Source of the DNA: Roseateles violae
GTDB lineage: Bacteria; Pseudomonadota; Gammaproteobacteria; Burkholderiales; Burkholderiaceae_C
Assembly: GCF_030410485.1 (NCBI RefSeq)
Contig: NZ_JAUHHC010000003.1
Span: forward strand, 62,001 to 126,000
Length of the DNA: 64,000 nucleotides
Direction: 5' to 3'
This document shows positions 59,678 to 64,000 of the stretch, piece by piece. Under the pieces are notes generated by a model. The model made no database searches. It saw nothing but the letters and a program-made list of their open reading frames with translations, and had not been told where the DNA came from. A program made the position numbers and the translations under genes. The stretch's first letter is position 1; every line of letters begins with the position of its first letter.

Positions 59678-61241
59678 CGGGGCCTCCTCCCAGGCTGCGC
59701 GCCAGCGCGGCGGCGACCCGGGCCGCATCGAAACGGCGCCAGCGCGCCGCCACAAACTGGTCCGGCCGGATCAGGTAGCAGGTGCCGGGACTTGCGCCAT
59801 AGCGCTCGGCGGCCAGGCCGTCGACTTGCAGCACCGGCACCGGGCCGTCCGCGATCTCGGCGCCGAAGCTCAGCAGCATGAAATCCTGGCCCAGCGCATT
59901 GAGCAGCCAGCGCCCGTCGGCCAAGGGCGCGTCGACGCAGGGGCAACCGGGCGCCACGCCGCCTTCGAAGTCATCCTCGTCCGGCGTGATCAAGGGCGAG
60001 TCGCGGTAGGGCGTCGGCATCGACAGCCGTCCGCTGTTGACCAGCGGGCGGGCGAAGGCTTCGCTGCGGGCCAGCTCCAGCACCGCATTGCGCAGGCGCA
60101 GCGAGGCGCGGCTCTTGGGGCTGATGAAATCGGTCGAGCGGGTCGAGTTCAGGATGTTGTCGTCGGCCGCCGCGGCGCGCTCGGCGTGGTAGCTGTCCAG
60201 CAAGGACTCGGGTGCCCTGCCCTGCAGCACCGCCTGCAGCTTCCAGCCGAGGTTGTCGGCATCCTGCATGCCGCTGTTGGCGCCGCGCGCGCCGAAGGGC
60301 GAGACCTGGTGCGCCGCATCGCCGACGAAGAGCACGCGGCCATGGCGGAAGTTCTTCATGCGCCGGCAGGCGAACTGGTAGACCGACACCCATTCGAGCT
60401 CGAACTGCGCGTCCGGTCCCAGCATCGCCTGGATGCGCGGGATCACCCGCTCCGGCCTCTTCTCCTCGACCGGGTCGGCATCGCGGCCGAGCTGGAAGTC
60501 GATGCGCCAGACCTTGTCGCACTGCTTGTGCAAGAGCACCGACTGGTTGCGGTGGAAGGGCGGGTCGAACCAGAACCATCTCTCGGTCGGGAACTCGGCC
60601 TGCATGACCACGTCGGCGATCAGGAAGCGGTCCTGAAAGACCTGACCCTCGAAGTCCAGGCCCAGCAGCGCGCGGGTGTCGCTGCCGGCGCCGTCGCAGG
60701 CCAGCAGCCAGTCGGCCTGCAGCGCGAAGACGCCGTCGGGCGTCTCGACCTGCAGCGCGACGCCGTCCGCGCCCGGCTCGATCGCGACCAGCTTGTGCTT
60801 CCAGCGCAGATCGACCAGGGGCTCGCGCTGGCAGGCCTGCACCAGCCGCTCCTCCAGGTGGTACTGCTGCAGATTGATCATCGCCGGCATCTTGTGTTGG
60901 CTTTGCGGCAGCAGATCGAACTGGTAGGCCAGGCCCTCGCCGTGGAAGACCTTGCCGATCTGCCAGCGCACGCCCTGCCCGGCCAGCGCCTCGCCGACGC
61001 CCAGCCGGTCGAGGATCTCCAGCGAACGCTTCGCATAGCAGACCGCGCGCGAGCCCATGCTGACGCTGTTGTTGTCGTCGAGCACGACGACCGGCAGGCC
61101 GCGGCGCGCGCAATCGAGCGCCGCGGTCAGGCCGACCGGACCGGCGCCGATGATGACCAGCGGATGGCGCTTGACTACGCCCTCACGCTGCTCGGCCGAG
61201 CGGCGGTACTCGTACTGCGGAAAGGTGTAGGTCTTGAGCAC
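59664..61241 (-). CDS. FAD-dependent aromatic hydroxylase (MhpA/PheA-like)
   Basis: The 525-residue class A flavoprotein monooxygenase has the FAD/NAD(P)H motifs GAGPVGLTAALDCARRGL (about 32-49), LLACDGAGSDTRALLG (DG motif) and GRVLFVGDAAHQVSPFGARG (GD motif), then GMQDADNLGWKL. Such enzymes hydroxylate phenolic acids. With hmgA and fahA downstream it probably makes homogentisate, for example from 3-hydroxyphenylacetate, but the exact substrate is inferred from context only. It follows the MBL gene by 15 bp in one operon. Confidence 0.88.
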   Translation of the reverse strand: MLKTYTFPQYEYRRSAEQREGVVKRHPLVIIGAGPVGLTAALDCARRGLPVVVLDDNNSVSMGSRAVCYAKRSLEILDRLGVGEALAGQGVRWQIGKVFHGEGLAYQFDLLPQSQHKMPAMINLQQYHLEERLVQACQREPLVDLRWKHKLVAIEPGADGVALQVETPDGVFALQADWLLACDGAGSDTRALLGLDFEGQVFQDRFLIADVVMQAEFPTERWFWFDPPFHRNQSVLLHKQCDKVWRIDFQLGRDADPVEEKRPERVIPRIQAMLGPDAQFELEWVSVYQFACRRMKNFRHGRVLFVGDAAHQVSPFGARGANSGMQDADNLGWKLQAVLQGRAPESLLDSYHAERAAAADDNILNSTRSTDFISPKSRASLRLRNAVLELARSEAFARPLVNSGRLSMPTPYRDSPLITPDEDDFEGGVAPGCPCVDAPLADGRWLLNALGQDFMLLSFGAEIADGPVPVLQVDGLAAERYGASPGTCYLIRPDQFVAARWRRFDAARVAAALARSLGGGPDAQA

Positions 61242-61256
61242 GGCGGGCTCGCGGAC

Positions 61257-62225
61257 TCAGGCGCCTTCGAGCGCCTGCCACATCGCGATGTCGCGCTCGG
61301 CGGTCCAGATGCGTGGATCGGGATACTGCGTCGCCTCGTCGTAGGCGCGGGTCACGTCGAAGGGCATGCAGTGGGCGAAGATCACCCATTGGCCGTACTT
61401 GGGCGCCAGGCGCTCGTAGGTCTCGCGGTAGACGGTCTTCAGGTCGCGGCCGGCGCTGGCGCCGCTCTTCACGCTCTCGTAGAGCTCGCTGACGAAGGCG
61501 CGCGTGCCGGCCAGGCCGGCCGCCACCTGCTCGGGCGTCTGCAGCGCCGGCCCGCGGCCCGGCACCAGCTTCTGCGGCTGCAGCGCGGCGATGTTGTCCA
61601 GGGTCTGCGGCCAATCCTGGAAATAGGCGTCGCCGGCATAGGGCGTCGCGTCGAACTCGACCAGGTCGCCGCTGAACAGCACCCGGTCCTGCGGCAGCCA
61701 GACCACGGTGTCGCCCTTGGTGTGGCCGCGGCCCAGCTGCAGGATCTGCACCTCCAGCTTGCCCAGCCACAGGGTCATCCGGCCGCTGAAGGTGAGCGTC
61801 GGCCAGGTCAGGCCCGGCGGCACCGACTCGACGTTCTGGAACAGGCGCGGAAAGCGGCCGATCTCGCTGGCCTTGTCCTGCTCACCGCGCTCCTTGATCA
61901 GCTCGTAGGTGTCCTGGCTGGCGATGATGTGCTCGGGCTTGTAGGCCGAGGCGCCCAGCACGCGCACCGCATGGTAGTGGCTCAGCAGCACGTACTTGAT
62001 CGGCTTGTCGGTCACCTCGCGGATGCGGCGGATCACGTCCTGGGCCATCACCGGCGTCGCCTGCGTATCGATCACCATCACCGCGTCGTCGCCGACGACG
62101 ATGCCGGTGTTCGGGTCGCCCTCGGCCGTGTAGGCCCAGGCATGCTCGGAGAGCTTGTCAAAGCTGACCTTCTTCACTTCCAGATCGGCTTGCGAGGCAA
62201 AGGTCTTGGTCGGGGCTTGGCTCAT
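61257..62225 (-). CDS. MBL-fold protein of the homogentisate operon, altered metal motif
   Basis: The 322-residue protein has a metallo-beta-lactamase fold, but the HxHxDH motif reads HYHAVR (LLSHYHAVRVLGA), so the second-site Asp and His are gone. Later ligands are kept (LGRGHTKGDTVVW, LFSGDLVEFD). No signal peptide, so it is cytoplasmic. It is the first gene of the operon, 86 bp from the divergent IclR regulator. It may hydrolyse an aromatic thioester or lactone, or have lost one metal site; substrate unknown. Confidence 0.83.
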   Translation of the reverse strand: MSQAPTKTFASQADLEVKKVSFDKLSEHAWAYTAEGDPNTGIVVGDDAVMVIDTQATPVMAQDVIRRIREVTDKPIKYVLLSHYHAVRVLGASAYKPEHIIASQDTYELIKERGEQDKASEIGRFPRLFQNVESVPPGLTWPTLTFSGRMTLWLGKLEVQILQLGRGHTKGDTVVWLPQDRVLFSGDLVEFDATPYAGDAYFQDWPQTLDNIAALQPQKLVPGRGPALQTPEQVAAGLAGTRAFVSELYESVKSGASAGRDLKTVYRETYERLAPKYGQWVIFAHCMPFDVTRAYDEATQYPDPRIWTAERDIAMWQALEGA

Positions 62226-62250
62226 GGCGGGCTCGATGAACGACAGGGCA

Positions 62251-62299
62251 TTGAAATTTAGTTAAAACGAATCAGTTTGTCTATATCTAATTTTTGACC
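62251..62299. promoter_or_regulatory. AT-rich operator/promoter region between the homogentisate operon and iclR
   Basis: The gap between the divergent starts contains an AT-rich block with the partial dyad AAAACGAATCAGTTT (62264-62278), flanked by TTTAGTT and TATATCTAATTTTT. It is the obvious place for IclR binding and for both promoters. Confidence 0.45.
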
Positions 62300-62311
62300 C
62301 ATACTTCCGGC

Positions 62312-63091
62312 ATGGAAGAAGAACAGGAGCGGGGCCCGCGGGGCATCCAGAGCATCGAGGTCGGGGGTCAGCTGCTGCTGGCCCTGGCCCACCAGGGCCG
62401 GCCGCTGGCGCTGAAGGACCTGGCCCGCGCCGCCGAGATGCCGCCGGCCAAGGCCCATCCCTATCTGGTCAGCTTCATCAAGCTGGGCCTGGTCGAGCAG
62501 GAAGCGGCGAGCGGCCGCTACGGCCTCGGGCCGCTGGCGCTGCAGCTGGGCCTGATCAGCCTGCAGCAGTACGAGCCGGTGCGGCTGGCGACGCCGCGCA
62601 TCGAGGAACTGGCGGCCGAGCTGGGCCACACGATGGCGATCGCCGTCTGGGGCAATCGCGGGCCAACCATCGTGCGCGTCGCCGAGGCGCCCAGCCCCGT
62701 CCACATCAGCATGCGCCACGGCACGGTGATGAGCCTGCGCGGCACGGCCTCGGGCCGCCTGTTCGCCGCCTATCTGCCGGCCGATGTGGTGGCTGCGGCC
62801 TTTGCCGCCGAGGCGGCGCTGGATCCGGCGGCCCTGCCCCGGGACGCCGAGCTCGACGCCTGGCTGGCCGAGGTACGGCGGACCGGCATCGCCAGCGCGC
62901 GCGATGGTGCGGTGGTCGGCGTCAGCGCCTGGGCGGCGCCGGTCTTCGACGATCGCGGCCGCATCGTGCTGAGCCTGACCGCGATCGGCCCCAGCGGCAG
63001 CTTCGACCTGGACCCGACGGGGCAGATGGCCACGGCGCTGCGCCGTGCCGGAGAGGACTTGTCGCGCCAGCTCGGCTGGCGACAGGACTAG
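62312..63091 (+). CDS. IclR-family transcriptional regulator
   Basis: The 259-residue protein has the IclR winged HTH (SIEVGGQLLLALAHQGRPLA, then LKDLARAAEMPPAKAHPYLV, about 15-75) and the ligand-binding IclR domain (RIEELAAELGHTMAIAVWG, MSLRGTASGRLFAAYLP, GVSAWAAPVFDDRGRIVLSL). It is divergent from the homogentisate operon and very likely controls it in response to an aromatic acid. ATG 62312 is preferred to a TTG at 62294; neither has a strong ribosome site. Confidence 0.9.
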   Translation: MEEEQERGPRGIQSIEVGGQLLLALAHQGRPLALKDLARAAEMPPAKAHPYLVSFIKLGLVEQEAASGRYGLGPLALQLGLISLQQYEPVRLATPRIEELAAELGHTMAIAVWGNRGPTIVRVAEAPSPVHISMRHGTVMSLRGTASGRLFAAYLPADVVAAAFAAEAALDPAALPRDAELDAWLAEVRRTGIASARDGAVVGVSAWAAPVFDDRGRIVLSLTAIGPSGSFDLDPTGQMATALRRAGEDLSRQLGWRQD

Positions 63092-63100
63092 GACTGCGCC

Positions 63101-63772
63101 TTACTGGCGCAGCTTGGCCAGCATCGCGGCCTCTTCCTCGGCGCCGTAGAAATACGGGTAGAGCGAGCGCGTCGGCACGCCGCGTTCGGCCGTGCCGCCC
63201 AGGCGCGCGATCTCTTCGCGGGCATGGTGCAGGTCCAGGCTCAGCAGCACGGCCGGGGCGTTGACGCGCGGATTCAGCCGCGCCTCGGACAGCAGCTGGA
63301 AGCCCAGCATGCGGCGGTAGAAGGCCACATGGCGCGGGTTGACCTCGATCACCAGCAGCTCGCAGCCGGCCAGCCGGTGCGCATGCAGATAGGCCAGATG
63401 GAACAGCCGCGCCAGCACATGCTTGTTGTCGGCCGCATCCTCGTCAACGGCCAGGCGGCCGAACTCGCAGATCGTCAGCCCGCTGGCGCGCAAGCGGCTC
63501 AGCTCCTCGCTGAAGATCGCATCGGCGGCCAGACCCCGCTCGGAGGCGAAGCGCACCGCGATCGTGCCGACCGTGCGCTCGCCCTCGAAGGCCGAGCAGA
63601 CGGTCAGCGCGTCCTCGCTATAGGCGCTCAGCTGCGTCGTCGCATAGCCGCGGCCGGCATAGCGCCGGGCGACCAGACGTTGAGCATGAGGGAGATGATG
63701 GGCTGCGGCGGTGCGAATCGCCAGATCGGCATGAGCATGCTGCTGCGCTTCGCGCATGACGTCGAAAACCAT
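63101..63772 (-). CDS. FeeM-like N-acyl amino acid synthase (GNAT fold)
   Basis: The 223-residue protein matches the N-acyl amino acid synthase FeeM group: RYAGRGYATTQL, TVGTIAVRFASERGLAADAI then FSEELSRLRA, CEFGRLAVDEDA, HLAYLHAHRLAGCELLVIEV then NPRHVAFYRRMLGF. FeeM enzymes transfer long acyl chains from acyl carrier protein to amino acids; related acyltransferases are tied to PEP-CTERM/exosortase systems. Here only the fold group is supported. It is convergent with iclR (9-bp gap). Confidence 0.78.
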   Translation of the reverse strand: MVFDVMREAQQHAHADLAIRTAAAHHLPHAQRLVARRYAGRGYATTQLSAYSEDALTVCSAFEGERTVGTIAVRFASERGLAADAIFSEELSRLRASGLTICEFGRLAVDEDAADNKHVLARLFHLAYLHAHRLAGCELLVIEVNPRHVAFYRRMLGFQLLSEARLNPRVNAPAVLLSLDLHHAREEIARLGGTAERGVPTRSLYPYFYGAEEEAAMLAKLRQ

Positions 63773-63845
63773 GGATATCCGCCCACCTATTTATGAACCA
63801 AGTCATATGACGACTCGGAATGACGCTCAGTCTAATGAGGGCGAT

Positions 63846-63860
63846 CGTGAAAAATTCACG
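63846..63860. promoter_or_regulatory. Perfect 6-3-6 palindrome upstream of the FeeM-like gene
   Basis: CGTGAA-AAA-TTCACG is a perfect dyad in an unusually AT-rich gap (63773-63902) between the FeeM-like gene and the upstream hydrolase gene on the same strand. It could be an operator. Confidence 0.45.
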
Positions 63861-63902
63861 TTAATACATGGCCATACATCTGATTCCCTAGCTTACAGGT
63901 CG

Positions 63903-64000
63903 CTATTTCGTCGCTTCGACGACAAAGTCCCGCAATAGAGCGACAAGGGTTTCCCGCTGCTCGAACACGCTCAGATGGGCCGAGTCGGGCAAGACCTGGA
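63903..64000 (-). CDS. Alpha/beta hydrolase, C-terminal end only (window edge)
   Basis: The last 31 codons before a TAG at 63905-63903 read QVLPDSAHLSVFEQRETLVA, then LLRDFVVEATK, the typical end of an alpha/beta hydrolase with the catalytic His in the DSAHLS segment. The rest lies beyond the window. Confidence 0.75.
   Translation of the reverse strand, partial: QVLPDSAHLSVFEQRETLVALLRDFVVEATK

Noticed and set aside
59658..62261. 867-residue plus-strand open frame
   Set aside because: It is antisense to the FAD hydroxylase and MBL genes, which have clear motifs; this frame has none.
1..64000. CRISPR array, rRNA genes, prophage or replication origin
   Set aside because: No regularly spaced repeat array, rRNA segment, phage structural gene or DnaA-box cluster was seen.

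Overview
The window is high-GC DNA from a betaproteobacterium, most likely of the order Burkholderiales (Roseateles, Rubrivivax or Mitsuaria-like). This is inferred from strong G/C at third codon positions, several secreted proteins with PEP-CTERM tails (a sorting signal common in this group), prfB with its programmed frameshift, a class 1 fbp, a second infA beside a cold-shock gene, and homogentisate and ergothioneine genes arranged as is usual there. Most of the window is ordinary chromosomal gene content. The stretch from about 23.7 to 28.2 kb and parts of 36.6-43.1 kb look like accessory DNA: gene debris, repeats, an IS66 remnant and long intervals without a convincing gene.

Layout. 0.1-5.3 kb: a small periplasmic protein, a PHP-domain phosphatase overlapping a DMT exporter, a 159-bp inverted-repeat element, then two PEP-CTERM exported proteins including an ExeM-type nuclease. 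5.5-18.6 kb: housekeeping genes (YciO/YrdC protein, glutaredoxin-like protein, RidA, plsY, ybaK, cupin, aldo/keto reductase), a DUF2975/Xre pair, an acyl-CoA synthetase carrying an in-frame palindromic insertion, arsC, GNAT, hydrolase, S9 peptidase and an orphan DUF4212 protein. 18.6-23.7 kb: prfB, pepN, fbp and tRNA-Thr(CGT).

23.7-36.6 kb: just after the tRNA lie a terminator and a 19-bp perfect stem-loop, followed by gene debris, a spondin-type PEP-CTERM gene and an IS66 orfA remnant. Next comes a signalling block. On the minus strand it holds cheW, an MCP, a receiver-HD-GYP protein, a BarA-like hybrid kinase and a PAS-GGDEF protein. Divergently it holds a solo Hpt protein and an HTH-receiver fusion. 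No cheA, cheY, cheB or cheR is visible. The AT-rich gap between the two arms carries three dyad elements spaced exactly 18 bp apart. This is the strongest candidate in the window for an unusual signalling circuit.

37.1-45.8 kb: a csp-infA2 pair, a trypsin-like protease translationally coupled to a lipase-like hydrolase, a hydrolase plus a DUF1330 gene of lower GC, a PEP-CTERM gene fossil, an M3 peptidase and VanZ. 45.9-48.0 kb: egtB-egtD for ergothioneine. 48.4-56.8 kb: a quinoprotein block with a PVA-dehydrogenase-like PQQ propeller protein, an MBL-fold protein, two TonB receptors (one clearly related to the PQQ importer PqqU/YncD), a YVTN propeller and cytochrome b561. Together these suggest PQQ scavenging plus a periplasmic oxidation chain. 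56.9-63.1 kb: a homogentisate operon (MBL protein, FAD hydroxylase, DUF2783, hmgA, fahA) with a divergent IclR regulator. The window ends with a FeeM-like acyltransferase and the C-terminus of an alpha/beta hydrolase.
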